In this document: in pieces, positions 15,599-25,336 of the stretch
Layout of the letters: every line of letters begins with the position of its first letter
Numbering within the stretch: position 1 is the stretch's first letter
Notes under the pieces: model-generated
Database searches by the model: none
What the model was told of the DNA's origin: nothing
What the model saw: only the letters and a program-made list of their open reading frames with translations
Made by a program: the position numbers and the translations under genes
NCBI GenBank assembly: GCA_003166025.1
Contig: PMWT01000096.1
Location: 668 to 50,161 of the forward strand
Source: Acidimicrobiaceae bacterium
GTDB lineage: Bacteria; Actinomycetota; Acidimicrobiia; Acidimicrobiales; Palsa-688
DNA length: 49,494 nt
Direction of reading: 5' to 3'

Positions 15599-15989
15599 GT
15601 GAACTCCTTCGTCGGGTGGATGGTTTGGCCGGGGCTCTTACGGGCCGCCGGTCCCTCGTTCTCCCCGGTACCCACGTTGCGTTCTTTCACGAGTCGACCT
15701 CGGCGATGCTCTAAGGCGTCACCGGGTACCGGGGCAACAGTGGGGCACCACGAAGTGCACCTGATATGACCCTACAGGGCCCGGCACCTTGGCAGGCGGG
15801 GAACGGCCCTACTGCTAGCGGTCCCTCCGCGCTGCGGGTGGCGGCGGGCAGAGCAACGACAGAAGAGCGGGAAGTGCACGATGTTCTATGAGATGCCTTC
15901 TAAGCCTCGCCTTCAGCCCGTCGAACCCCCGCCGAAGTGCTTTTGTCGCACCAAATGTCTGGATGCCCGACAGAAGGAGAATCGTCAAT
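15599..15989. other. Intergenic stretch, nothing recognised
   Basis: About 390 bases between divergent ohyA and the small exported gene. Frames on both strands read as rearranged, proline/arginine-rich translations. It must hold both promoters, but I see no convincing -35/-10 pair. Confidence 0.4.
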
Positions 15990-16223
15990 ATGTCAGACCA
16001 ATGCCCCGAAGCCCTCGACCAGGCTGCCGTCCCCGCCAAGCGTTCCATGCTGCGACGGCTCAGGCTGGTGCCAGCCGTTGTCATATGTGCCGTCGGCTTG
16101 ACTGCCGGTAGCGCCGCCCTCTCATCGGTGGCGTGGGGAAGTACTCCGCCCCAGGCCGCAGCGAACACCGTCGTAGCGTCATCGCCCGTCGGCGTCAGTC
16201 CGTGCGGGACGGCCTGGAACTAA
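15990..16223 (+). CDS. Small exported protein of unknown function
   Basis: A 77-residue protein. A GAAGGAGA Shine-Dalgarno sequence sits about 9 nt before ATG 15990, which sets the start against a longer in-frame reading. A basic stretch (PAKRSMLRRLRL) is followed by a hydrophobic segment (VPAVVICAVGLTAGSAALSS) and an Ala/Ser-rich short tail with two cysteine-proximal prolines, so it is a secreted or membrane-anchored peptide. I do not recognise it. It precedes the c-di-GMP gene by about 30 nt and could be co-transcribed with it. Confidence 0.55.
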   Translation: MSDQCPEALDQAAVPAKRSMLRRLRLVPAVVICAVGLTAGSAALSSVAWGSTPPQAAANTVVASSPVGVSPCGTAWN

Positions 16224-16251
16224 CCCTCAGACACAAGCCCTGGTGCCGGCC

Positions 16252-19040
16252 ATGAAGCACTTCAACCGCGTCCAGATGCTCGTCGCCTTGGCCTGGCCGG
16301 GGGGACAGCCATCCTCGTCGTTGCGGTGCACGACCTTTGTAGTCACGCCCTGCCCGGGGACAGCCAGTTCCTCGCCGTGGGCGTGTTCGGGACGATGGCG
16401 TTGCTCAGTTGGTTGCGGCCGCTCATCATGTACGTCGGCGACCAGTCCGAGGCCGTCCACCTCGACGAAGGCGTCCTCGTCGTGCTGCTGCTCCTCGTCC
16501 GCCCCTGCTTCACGGTGTTGACCTTCGCGTTAGCCACGATCGTGGCCCAGGCGTTCATGCGCCGGCCCCTCAAGAAATCCGCGTTCAATTTCGGGCAGGT
16601 GCTCGTTTCAGTGGGAGCGGGCACCAACCCCCCTACGTCGAAGCCGCGGCCGCCGCTCTGGCGGCAGCGGCCTTTTTTGTCACCAACACGGCGGCGGTGA
16701 CCCTAGTCGTGTCGGCTACTGGGATGACCTGGAAAAAGGCGGTCCTCGACGGTCTCGACATGCGCCTGGTCATCAACGTTTGTGGTGTGGCCTTGGGGGT
16801 CGCCGCCGCCCTCTTCGTCTCGGCGTACCCTGACGCTCTGCCCCTAGCCGTTTTGCCCCTCGTAATACTGCGTTACACCCTCGGGGGCTTTTTCCGCGCC
16901 CGTCATGACCGGGCTCGATTGGAAGGGCTGTTCCTGGCTACCCTCGAAGCCAACCGTTCCATGGGCCAGGACGAGCAGACTGTCCTGGGCGTCCTGTTCA
17001 GCTCGGCTCGCTCACTACTGCGCTGTAGCAAGGTCGGCCTGCGTCCAGAACCCAGTCCCGACAAAGCGCCATGCGCCCCGGTCACGCTCTTGGGTGAGAA
17101 ATTGTGGCTGACCGTCGCCGGCCGCAGCCGCACGGAGCCCTTCGATGCCGCTGACCAAAAGCTCTTGGAGGCGCTGGCCGCAGTGGCGACCGGCGCATTG
17201 TCCAACGCCACGCTTTACAAGAGCAGTGAGCGCCAGAAGCAGCGCCTGGCCGCCATCACATCGAGCCTCGGCGAGGGCGTGTGCGCTCTCAGCCTGTCCG
17301 GCGAGATCACGTTCGCCAACAAAGCGGCGGCTTCAATGATGGGCTGGGCCATGGGCGCAGAGCCGGGGGGAGCTGACCTTTCCTCCCGGGCCAGGAAAAG
17401 GGATAGCCGCTCCGGACTTCTTGTGGGCGGCGGCCATGAGGGCCATCACTACGGGGGAGACGACGACGAATTACGAGGCACGCTTTCGGCGGGCGGACGG
17501 CAGCCCGCTCGACGTCGCCTGCACCGTGGCCCCCAACCTTGAAGCGGGCGAACCGGTCGGGGCGGTCTTGGTGTTCCGCGACATCAGCGAGCACAAGCGA
17601 CTGGCTGAGCTGACCCACCAGGCTTTCCACGACTCCCTCACCGGCCTGCCCAACCGCCGCCAGTTCCTGAGCGACCCGACCAACGCCCTGGAACGTTCCC
17701 GGCAAGACGGGGCACGTCACGCCGTGCTTTTCGCCGACATCGACCGTTTCAAAGTAATAAACGACAGTCTCGGGCACTCGGCGGGCGACCTGTTCTTGAT
17801 CTCAGTGGCCGAGAAGCTGAGAGAGGCGCTCCGGCCGGGCGACAAGCTCGCCCGTCTCGGGGGTGACGAGTTCACTGTCCTGCTCGAAGACATCGGGAGC
17901 GCCGAAGATGCTGCGGCCGTCGCCCAGCGGGTCCTCCGGACCATGCGGGAACCTATTGAATTACGTGACGGGCACAAAGTCGCGGCGCGGTTGAGCATCG
18001 GTATTGCGCTCACCTCTCCCGCCAAGACCTGCGACGACGTGCTCCACGACGCCGACGTAGCCATGTACGAGGCCAAGGCCAGGGGGCGCAGCGGCGAGTA
18101 CTGCGTGTTCGAGCCAGTCATGGGCGTGCGTTCGGCCGAGCGGGTGGAACTGGAAATGGAACTTCGCCAGGCAATCGAACACAATGATCTCGAGGTCTAT
18201 TACCAGCCATTGTTCTCCACCTTTGACCGCCGGGTGGTCTCCGTGGAGGCTCTGGTGCGCTGGCAGCACCCCTTGAGGGGGTTGTTGGCCCCGGCTTCCT
18301 TCATAGACATAGCGGAGGAAACGGGCCTCATCTTCGCCCTGGGCAGGACAGTGCTCGAACAGGCGTGCCAGAAAGTCCAGGAATGGAAAGACCTCCTGGG
18401 TGTAGAGGTGACGGTGGCCGTCAACCTTTCCGCTCGCCAGTTCCAGGACCCCGGTTTGCTGGCCGGGATCGGCGAGGTCCTGCGTTCAACTGGCGCGGAC
18501 GCGGCACGGCTGTGCTTCGAGGTCACCGAAAGCCTGGCGGTGGACGACGTGGAGCGTACCAACCAGGTCCTGTCCAGTCTAAGGGAGTTGGGTGCCAGCG
18601 TGGCCATCGACGATTTCGGCACCGGCCATTCTGCCCTCGGCCATCTCGCTCGTTTCCCGACAGACGTCGTCAAGATCGACCGGGCCTTTATCGACGGTGT
18701 CGAGACCGACCAGGTGAAATCGGCCATCGTCTCAGCCGTGCTGGCCATGGCCAAGGCCATCGGTTGCACCACAGTCGTCGAGGGTGTCGAGACCGAGTCC
18801 CGGCTCTGCCACCTCCGAGGTCTGGGTTGTTCAGTGGCGCAGGGCTACCTATTTGCCCGGCCCATGCCGGCGAGTAACTTCGAGGAGCTGTTCCGCGCCG
18901 CCAACGGCCGGCGGTTGGGCCGCGTTCCCGGTGAAGGACGGCTCAATGCCGCCCGCGCCCCGTCTGCGGTGCGCCGCCTGCCCGACCTCGCAGCTGTCGA
19001 CGACGCTAGTCATTTCCCGGCGACGGCAGGTATTGCGTAA
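16252..19040 (+). pseudogene. Membrane sensor-GAF-PAS-GGDEF-EAL protein, interrupted by three homopolymer frameshifts
   Basis: Read across three frames, this is one c-di-GMP enzyme: a multi-helix N-terminal membrane region (16252 to about 16900), a GAF-like segment (LEGLFLATLEANRSMGQ onward), a PAS domain (AAITSSLGEGVCALS to NYEARFRRADG), a GGDEF cyclase with intact RLGGDEF, and an EAL phosphodiesterase with SVEALVRW, NLSARQF, DDFGTGHS and VEGVETE. The frame changes at the G6 run 16299-16304, the C6 run 16628-16633 and the G6 run 17365-17370. One base lost, one lost and one gained restore a continuous reading. The GGDEF-EAL part (from about 17421) is open on its own. Either sequence errors or a decaying gene would explain it. 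The start is uncertain (ATG 16252 or GTG 16243). Confidence 0.8.
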
Positions 19041-19084
19041 CGCGCTCCGACGTTACGAAGCCGCGGACCAAACCATCACGGTAG

Positions 19085-19132
19085 CGGCGGCTACGAGCGA
19101 CTCGAGCCGACCCGACGGTCACGCCGGGGTTG
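19085..19132. repeat. 48-bp dispersed repeat, copy 1
   Basis: This block matches 43966-44013 at 45 of 48 positions in the same orientation. It lies in the gap between the two c-di-GMP genes. Flanking sequence does not match. The other copy has a CTCGGG/CCCGAG hairpin in its middle; here two of the changes fall in that stem, so the hairpin is weaker. Confidence 0.7.
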
Positions 19133-19288
19133 GGGGACGAGGCAGGGTGGCGGGGAGCTCCCCTAGCGGCGGCGAACACGACATAGGCTTCGCCGAGGGT
19201 GTAGCGGAAGTCGACGAGGAGCTTTTGGGTCTTTCGACTCTGCGCGGCCGTACCGATAGTGCCGAGGGACTCGAACGAGGTGATCGTC

Positions 19289-20203
19289 ATGGGCCCGCAA
19301 CCCGCCAGGTACGTCCCGTCTGCCCAGGCTCTCTTGGCGGCGATGAGCGAGGCCGTCTACGTGGTGGACCGCCAACGCCGGGTAACGTACTGGAACCCGG
19401 CGGCCGAGCGGCTCACCGGCTACCCGGCCGACCAGGTGGTCGGGCGCTGCTGCCGGGACGGCATCCTCAACCACGTCGACCACGAGGGCACGTCGTTGTG
19501 CAAGTCCCGCTGCCCGCTGTTGGCCACCATCGGTGATGGACAGCCCCACGACATGCTGGCGTTCCTCCACCACCGCGACGGCCACCGGGTTCCCGTCGCC
19601 GCGCGCGCTGCGGCACTGGCCGACCCCGACGGGAACATCACCGGAGCCGTTGAGGTGTTCCACGACGACAGCCGCAACAAGATGCTGAAGGACCGTCTCG
19701 ACGATGTCCAACGCCAGGCGCTCACCGACGCACTGACCGGCATCGCCAACCGCCGCATGCTCACCCAGGTCCTACGCCAGCGACGCGGCGATCAAGTTCG
19801 CTATGGCTACGCCTACGCGGTGTTGTTCGCCGACATCGACCACTTCAAGCAGGTCAACGACACCTACAACCACGATGTTGGCGACCGGGTCCTGCAAATG
19901 GTCAGCGCCACCTTGAGAGACTGCACCCGCACGGGCGACACAGTGGGACGATGGGGCGGCGAAGAGTTCCTCGTCGTCGCGACCGCTGGCGAGGCCGACC
20001 AGGTCCTCAACCTGGCCGAGCGCGCTCGGCACCTGGTAGCGAGCACCTGGGCGCAGAACGGGGCCGACCGGGTCGCGGTCACCCTCAGCATCGGCGTGGC
20101 ACTGGCTCGACCAGGCGAAGCGACCGACGAGCTCGTGCGACGCGCCGACATGGCCATGCTCGCTGCCAAGACCAAGGGCCGCAACCGGACCGTCCTCGCA
20201 TAG
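19289..20203 (+). CDS. PAS-GGDEF diguanylate cyclase
   Basis: A 304-residue cytoplasmic protein. Residues about 15-125 form a PAS sensor (MSEAVYVVDRQRRVTYWNPA, then AERLTGYPADQVVGR). A short coiled linker (DRLDDVQRQALTDALTGIANRR) leads to the GGDEF domain with VLFADIDHFKQVNDTYNHDVGD and the active-site WGGEEFLVV, intact for cyclic di-GMP synthesis from two GTP. I see no RxxD inhibitory site before GGEEF. ATG 19289 has a GAGG motif upstream; GTG 19259 would add ten residues. It follows the broken GGDEF-EAL gene by about 250 nt. Confidence 0.88.
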   Translation: MGPQPARYVPSAQALLAAMSEAVYVVDRQRRVTYWNPAAERLTGYPADQVVGRCCRDGILNHVDHEGTSLCKSRCPLLATIGDGQPHDMLAFLHHRDGHRVPVAARAAALADPDGNITGAVEVFHDDSRNKMLKDRLDDVQRQALTDALTGIANRRMLTQVLRQRRGDQVRYGYAYAVLFADIDHFKQVNDTYNHDVGDRVLQMVSATLRDCTRTGDTVGRWGGEEFLVVATAGEADQVLNLAERARHLVASTWAQNGADRVAVTLSIGVALARPGEATDELVRRADMAMLAAKTKGRNRTVLA

Positions 20204-20326
20204 GTCTGCAGCAGCGAAGAATTCTGATCCCACGTGGTCCTATCACGACGAGCCTATTTCCATTGTCCACACTGCGAGACGGACGTCACCACCGAGCGAG
20301 TGCCATGTGGCGGCGCGAGTTGACTT

Positions 20327-21322
20327 TCACGCCCCGGACCAACAACCGGCGCACGTGGACCAGACAGTCTGCGAAGAGAGCACGGAGTACATGGCCTGGA
20401 AGCGTCGCTCGATGAGCGACTCGGCCGCGCCAATGGCCGTCTTGGCCCGGGCGATCTCGTCGGCCCTATCTTTGCTGGACAGTGCGGTATAAAGGCACAC
20501 CGGAGCGGCACCGTTCGTGGTGTACTTGCAGTCCACCGGCTTCGTCACCCGCCCGGCGTGGACCTCCGCCTCCACTTGGGCCAAGAGTTGGCCTTCGCGT
20601 AGGAGCGCATGCGCCCGGAACTTCTGCGCCGAGCCCATGAACTCGTCCAACGAGGCGATGACAGTCCTGGCATCGCCGGGGATACCGATCCCCTCGTTTG
20701 TGCTCGTTTTGTATTCCGGGGCGTCGGTTATGGAGAACTCGTTGCCGTTCAAGAGAGCTGGCGAAACCATGTTGTCGAAATAGTCAACGGGGAGAACGTC
20801 CTTTATGGCGGCTAAGAGAGCAGGAGTGAGATAGATGAACTCCATGTAGTACCCGGCCCCGCCGATCCCGCCCCCGTCCTCGCTATAACCGAAGGACAGC
20901 GCAAAATGGTCCGCCGTCGAGGGGACGTACATCAACTCGACGCCGTTGCCGAACACCTTCGGGCTGTTGTCGAACTTGTAGTCGGACACGGTGATAGCTC
21001 GGCCCGGTCCTCCAAGGTCGGCCTCGGTCTGGACGTACCGGGTGCAGTACTCCACAACGGGAGAGCACACGCTTTGCGAAATAAAGCTCTCGCCCGCTTG
21101 GGGCAGTTGGCGCACGACGTTTTGGAGCCCGGAGACGTACGCCAGCATGGCAGAATGACGCTCCTGAGCACCGGCGGTGTCGTCCTGGTAGCTAACAGTG
21201 GGAACCATGTCCACGGGCGTCGCCGTGGGCACGGTCGTGACCGTGGGGCTCAACGAGCTCCCTGTGCCACTCCCGGTGGTAGCAAGTAGGACGCAGAGTG
21301 CCACTGCTAGGACGGTCTTCAC
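20327..21322 (-). CDS. Secreted protein of unknown function
   Basis: A 331-residue protein with a short signal peptide (MKTVLAVALCVLLATTGSG) and a Thr/Pro-rich stretch after it, typical of actinobacterial exported proteins. The mature part has several cysteines (SVCSPVVEYCTRYV, VDCKYTTNGAAPVCLY, STCAGCWSGA) that could form disulfides. A glycine-rich GYSEDGGGIGGAGYYMEF lies in the middle, and a helical C-terminal region (DRADEIARAKTAIGAAESL) follows. No family recognised. The start is GTG 21322 with no ribosome site visible. Confidence 0.7.
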   Translation of the reverse strand: MKTVLAVALCVLLATTGSGTGSSLSPTVTTVPTATPVDMVPTVSYQDDTAGAQERHSAMLAYVSGLQNVVRQLPQAGESFISQSVCSPVVEYCTRYVQTEADLGGPGRAITVSDYKFDNSPKVFGNGVELMYVPSTADHFALSFGYSEDGGGIGGAGYYMEFIYLTPALLAAIKDVLPVDYFDNMVSPALLNGNEFSITDAPEYKTSTNEGIGIPGDARTVIASLDEFMGSAQKFRAHALLREGQLLAQVEAEVHAGRVTKPVDCKYTTNGAAPVCLYTALSSKDRADEIARAKTAIGAAESLIERRFQAMYSVLSSQTVWSTCAGCWSGA

Positions 21323-21764
21323 GAGTTAGGGCAAGACACGTTAGTCACCGCGTGGCAGGGTACCGTAAGTCGTACTGGCGCCGGATGGCCAAAGGGCTGC
21401 GACAGAGGGCTCGGTCGGACTTTGTGGCCCGCACCGGTCTTGACGGCACGCAACGCGCTCTCAGGGCATTTAACCTGTGGCGAGCGGCGTGCTAAGGGCG
21501 CGTGGCTGTCCACAAAACCGTCAGCGGGGAGTTGGCGGCGGGACCGGAGGCCAAGCTTGGCACAGATAGCGGTCAGCTAATGTTCGACGGCCTTGGGTGG
21601 CACACCAAGGGCAGCGGCGATCTCGGGGAGCTCGACTTCTTCGAGGAGAGCCTCGCACCCAACCCACGGCTTCGTTGTCTGTAAAGACGCTATTGAGGAC
21701 ATCCCACTGGACGCTGATGCTGCTGGGTGCTGCACCATTGGAGCAGCGACCGCCAGTGAAGGTG

Positions 21765-22020
21765 TCACTGGTGATGTACACGTTGGTCTATCCTCACGAA
21801 CATCCGGCCGCGTTCGTCACCGGGCACGTCTTTGAAGCCAAAGTGCCGGTAGAAGTCTCGGGCGTTTTCGTCGACCGGGTCGACGGCAATGAACCGCCGG
21901 CGACGTGTCGGCTCGCCGTCGCCGCTTGCTCGATAGCGGCTACAAGCAGATCGCGGCCTAACCCCTGCCCCTGCCGGCAGCAATGGCAAGCCGCCCTAAC
22001 AGAGCCGTCCCTATGCTCAC
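21765..22020 (-). pseudogene. GNAT acetyltransferase remnant
   Basis: The C-terminal half of a GNAT domain can be read across frames: IGTALLGRLAIAAGRGRG, then LGRDLLVAAIEQAATAS, then RRFIAVDPVDENARDFYRHF followed by GFKDVPGDERGRMFV. These are the acetyl-CoA-binding motif A (R/Q-x-x-G-x-G/A equivalent) and the terminal FYxxxGF strand-helix. At least two frame changes lie between the pieces, near 21960 and 21905, and the N-terminal half is absent. The pattern resembles GNAT toxins of type II toxin-antitoxin loci. It directly follows the small coiled-coil gene. A sequence-error component is possible, but the missing front half argues for real decay. Confidence 0.6.
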
Positions 22021-22021
22021 G

Positions 22022-22432
22022 TCAGGAAGCCCGTAGCTCAGCAAGGAGCTTCGAGCGTCGCTCTTCCAGGACGGCCACGTCGCGCCGCAGCCGCGCCAGA
22101 TCGGCGTCCACCTTCCCCAGCTCAGTCTTTGCCCGTCGTTCGTCGAGGTAGGGTCGGCCGCGCCTGACCTCGACTAGTTGCTCGACCTCTCGGCGAAGGA
22201 GCCTGTACCACGGGGCCCCGTAAACCGAGCCGACGCGGTAATCGAGCAAGCCCGCGTTGATCGCGTCGATGATCTCGTCCTCGGTCAGGCCGTACTCTTT
22301 ACGAGCGGTCTTGTCGCTTAGCGTGGCGCCCTTCCGCCCCCATTCTTGATAGTGGTCGTCCAACCGGTCCTCCTGTTCAGTGCGGACTGCTCTCGACACC
22401 CAGGCATTGTCGTCTTGTTCGATAGGGCCCAC
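22022..22432 (-). CDS. Small HTH plus coiled-coil protein of unknown function
   Basis: A 136-residue protein. Residues about 42-90 look like an excisionase/MerR-type DNA-binding fold (YGLTEDEIIDAINAGLLDYR, then VGSVYGAPWYRLLRREVEQL). The rest (LGKVDADLARLRRDVAVLEE) is a coiled coil. It starts at GTG 22432 without a clear ribosome site and lies 114 nt downstream of the helicase on the same strand, so it may be the last gene of the ATPase-helicase operon or an independent regulator. I do not know the family name. Confidence 0.6.
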   Translation of the reverse strand: MGPIEQDDNAWVSRAVRTEQEDRLDDHYQEWGRKGATLSDKTARKEYGLTEDEIIDAINAGLLDYRVGSVYGAPWYRLLRREVEQLVEVRRGRPYLDERRAKTELGKVDADLARLRRDVAVLEERRSKLLAELRAS

Positions 22433-22546
22433 TTTCGGGCGCCATGGCCCCGGCCCTCGGCTGGGGGCATTGCGGGCCCCCCGGGGTCGACAGTTGGCTA
22501 CAACGTGGCCGAGCGAGGAGCCGCCCGCCCGCCATATGTCCTCAAG

Positions 22547-24085
22547 TCATGGCTGGACAGCCTCGAGCACGGCGCCAAAGCGGTTGGCTGCCACCTCCGC
22601 GGAGAAATACGACACTTGATCGGCGACGTCGACGATCTCGTCGAGAAAGGCTTCGTGGGCACCCAGGCAAGGGTCTTCGACCGTACCCTCGACGAAGAGG
22701 ACGGCAAAGCGAGCGTGGCGGCCGTCGGGCTTGCGGCGCAGGACCCGGCCCATCCGCTGGACCATCTGACGACGCGACCTGCTGGCGCCCACGATCACCG
22801 CCAGGTCCGCGGCAGGGACGTCGACACCCTCGTCCAGTACACGCGGCGCGACTATCACGTCCAACTCGCCGGCGGCGAAGCGACGGAGCCTCTCGCTGCG
22901 TTCCCGGGTTGGGAGCTCTGAATGCATCACGACTGCCCGGAGGCCGCAACCGGCCAGTACGCAACACACCCGCTCGGTCGTGGCGATGCTCTGAGTGAAG
23001 ACGATACCGCGGTTAGCGGTGCGCACGGCGGGCGCCAGCTGCCGCAGAGCCAGGTCTTTGGCCGGGGTATCGGCGAGCAGCCGGCGGCGTTCGAGCATCG
23101 CCTGGCGGTAGGCCCGTGCCAACCCACCTCCTGGCCCGCCCCCGTTGGCCAGCTCTGTCAATGCTTTCATGAACGACTCGAAAGGTTCTTTGGGCACGCC
23201 GTGCTCGCGGACCAGGCGTGCCCTCAGAACTCCCATCTGTTCTGTGAGCTCGTCGTACTTCGTTCGCTCAGCCCGGGAGAACCGCACACCGATCAGCGTT
23301 ACGGTGAACCGAGCGACTATTCCGTCGGCGACCGCTCGGTCGTACCCGAGCCGGAAGCAGGTGCGCCCGAAGTAGGGGTCGAGCCACGCCATATTGCCGT
23401 CGTCGTCCCGGGCGTAGGTGGCAGTGAGGCCCAGTCGGTGCACGAACCTGGCGTCGAGCGCGAGCCGGTTAACGTCGCTGCCGTAGCGGTGGCACTCATC
23501 TGCGACGAGCAGGCCGCCCTTGCGGATGGGTCGCACGTCCGCGACCCGAGCACTGTTGACCACGGCCACCAGCACGTCGTGTGTCACGAGCGAATCGCCC
23601 GACCCCGCGCCCATGCGGCCGACCCGGAACGAGGTGGGCAGGCGCGCTTCGAGCTGGGTCACCCACTGCTGTTGCAGCTCGACGGTCGGGACCAGCACGA
23701 CCACCTGCTCGCGACACCGGAGCTCGTCAAGGGCGGCCGCGACCCCGATCATCGTCTTGCCGGTCCCCGTGACCGCCTCTATCACCCCCCTGCCGCCCTG
23801 CTGTCCCCAGGTTTTCAGGGCGTCCGCCTGCCAGGGGTACAACCGGAGCGAGCTCGAGGGGGGCGTTCCCGGCGCGACCGCTACCCCCCGGGAGGGCCGC
23901 TGCAGCGGTGGCGAGGAAGCTGGCCACCACCGAGGTGGGGACCCACTGTCACAGCGGAACCGCCCGTGGCCGGCGAACAAAGCGAAGGACACCGGTCCGA
24001 CCGGCGCGCCGAGACGGTTAGCCAGTTCGACGGCGGTTATTCCTTGGCCGTCAGCAAGAACAAGGGCGATGTCGTCCGCCAGCAA
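22547..24085 (-). CDS. DEAD/DEAH-family (SF2) helicase, BrxHI/XPB-like
   Basis: A 512-residue superfamily 2 helicase. Motifs: Q-like YPWQADAL (84-91), Walker A VTGTGKT (105-111), Ia VVVLVPTVELQQQWV, II DECH at 196-199, III LTATYARDD, IV GIVFTQSIATTE, V VIVAPRVLDEGVDVP and VI RQMVQRMGRVLRR. RecA-like lobes are separated by a region rich in Arg/Glu. A short N-terminal HTH-like segment precedes them (ITAVELANRLGAPVGPVSFA). It starts 3 nt from the BrxD-like stop, so it is co-transcribed. In type 2 BREX a BrxHI helicase lies next to BrxD, and Shango also pairs an ATPase with a helicase; here it is probably a DNA or RNA translocase in the same assembly. Confidence 0.85.
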   Translation of the reverse strand: MLADDIALVLADGQGITAVELANRLGAPVGPVSFALFAGHGRFRCDSGSPPRWWPASSPPLQRPSRGVAVAPGTPPSSSLRLYPWQADALKTWGQQGGRGVIEAVTGTGKTMIGVAAALDELRCREQVVVLVPTVELQQQWVTQLEARLPTSFRVGRMGAGSGDSLVTHDVLVAVVNSARVADVRPIRKGGLLVADECHRYGSDVNRLALDARFVHRLGLTATYARDDDGNMAWLDPYFGRTCFRLGYDRAVADGIVARFTVTLIGVRFSRAERTKYDELTEQMGVLRARLVREHGVPKEPFESFMKALTELANGGGPGGGLARAYRQAMLERRRLLADTPAKDLALRQLAPAVRTANRGIVFTQSIATTERVCCVLAGCGLRAVVMHSELPTRERSERLRRFAAGELDVIVAPRVLDEGVDVPAADLAVIVGASRSRRQMVQRMGRVLRRKPDGRHARFAVLFVEGTVEDPCLGAHEAFLDEIVDVADQVSYFSAEVAANRFGAVLEAVQP

Positions 24086-24088
24086 GGC

Positions 24089-25336
24089 TCAGTCCTGCTC
24101 GTCGAGGCCCTCGAGGTCGACGTCGGTGCTCAGGTCCACGTCCAGGCCGCCTACGCTGATCTCGGGCTGGTAGGTGGGGTAGATCCGGCGCAGGTCCCAC
24201 TCGTTGATCCAGGCTCGCACGTACTGCCGCATGCGGTTGGACGGAAGCCTCTCCAGGCCCGCCACGTCCGGAGGACGCCAACCATAGGCTTCGCCGTGGA
24301 TGTGCTTCAGCTGGGTGTAGGTGCGGTCCAGTTCTTCTCGCCCCGGGGGCTGGAGCTGGACCTGCTCTCGCTCGATGATCCGCATACCCGTCTCCGCCTG
24401 GGCCGCCAACAGCTCGTCCTCCGCCGTGCCCTTAGCGCGGAGCCGTTTTCCGATGAGCTCGTTGTCGTTCTTGCCGACAAGCACTTGAGGCTCGAAGTCG
24501 TCAACGGTGGTGAGCACGGCGCAGATCGGCGCTGAGGGGTCATCGCGGTCGCCCTTCACCCAGCGAGCGATCTCAGCGTAAGACTTGGCGCGTTGCAACG
24601 ACGTGTAACGGCCGATCAGCTCGGCCTCGTCCAGGAGCACGACCCACCCTGCATAGCCTGCGGCCTGCATCAAACGGGCCACGAACCGGAAGCGTTGAAC
24701 CGAAAGGTCGCGCTCCTTTATCGCCGCCAGCTTGTAGGTGGCCGCTGCCCCTGCCTCCTTGAGCCGCCGGCGCAGGTCGGCTACGGGCAGGGGGTCGCCG
24801 GCCCAAAAACGCACGATGCGGTCGCTGAACTCTTCGTCGCCGCGGGCGTACTCATGCAGGAACAAAGTCGCCGCGAAACGGCTGTCCACGGGAGTGTCGT
24901 CCTGGTGCACCCAGCGGTACAGCTCGGCGTAGCGAGGAGAGTCGCCCAGCAAGCCGGCCGCGATCTCATCGATGGCCGAGCCGGGCCGCCCCGGCACCTT
25001 GGCTTGCTCGATGGCGGCGCGGAAGACCTTGGACGGGTCGTAGAGCGGTGTCTCCTTGGAGACCACCACCTTGGAAACCACGAAACCTTCCGAAAGCGCC
25101 AAGTGGGCCAGGTGCTCGAGAACGTGGCTCTTGCCGGTCCCAAAACCTCCTCCTATCAACATGCCGCCCGATGGCGGCGCTTCGGGAAGGGCTCGCACGG
25201 CGCTCAACAACTGGCTGAACCGGTCCTCGACGCCCACTTGCATGGACCCCAGTGCTGCCACCGCGTCCCGGTTGGGGACGCCCGCCCTCAGGGCCTCGAG
25301 GGCACGCCTGCTTCCGACGGAACGCTCGCCGCTCAC
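24089..25336 (-). CDS. brxD: BREX-type ATP-binding protein (BrxD-like, DUF2791)
   Basis: A 415-residue P-loop ATPase. Walker A is GGGFGTGKS (62-70) in GGMLIGGGFGTGKSHVLEHL, with the family-typical continuation VVSKETPLYDPSKVFRAAIE. The Walker B is WVVLLDEAELIGRYTSLQRA, and ICAVLTTVDDFE is the sensor region. The C-terminal half is alpha-helical with WRPPDVAGLERLPSNRMRQY and an acidic end. This matches the BrxC/BrxD (PF10923) pattern. Its ATG overlaps the previous stop (ATGA, 25333-25336). BrxD belongs to type 2 BREX, but no PglX, PglZ or PglW gene is near. I use the symbol for the family only; orthology is not proven. Confidence 0.8.
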   Translation of the reverse strand: MSGERSVGSRRALEALRAGVPNRDAVAALGSMQVGVEDRFSQLLSAVRALPEAPPSGGMLIGGGFGTGKSHVLEHLAHLALSEGFVVSKVVVSKETPLYDPSKVFRAAIEQAKVPGRPGSAIDEIAAGLLGDSPRYAELYRWVHQDDTPVDSRFAATLFLHEYARGDEEFSDRIVRFWAGDPLPVADLRRRLKEAGAAATYKLAAIKERDLSVQRFRFVARLMQAAGYAGWVVLLDEAELIGRYTSLQRAKSYAEIARWVKGDRDDPSAPICAVLTTVDDFEPQVLVGKNDNELIGKRLRAKGTAEDELLAAQAETGMRIIEREQVQLQPPGREELDRTYTQLKHIHGEAYGWRPPDVAGLERLPSNRMRQYVRAWINEWDLRRIYPTYQPEISVGGLDVDLSTDVDLEGLDEQD

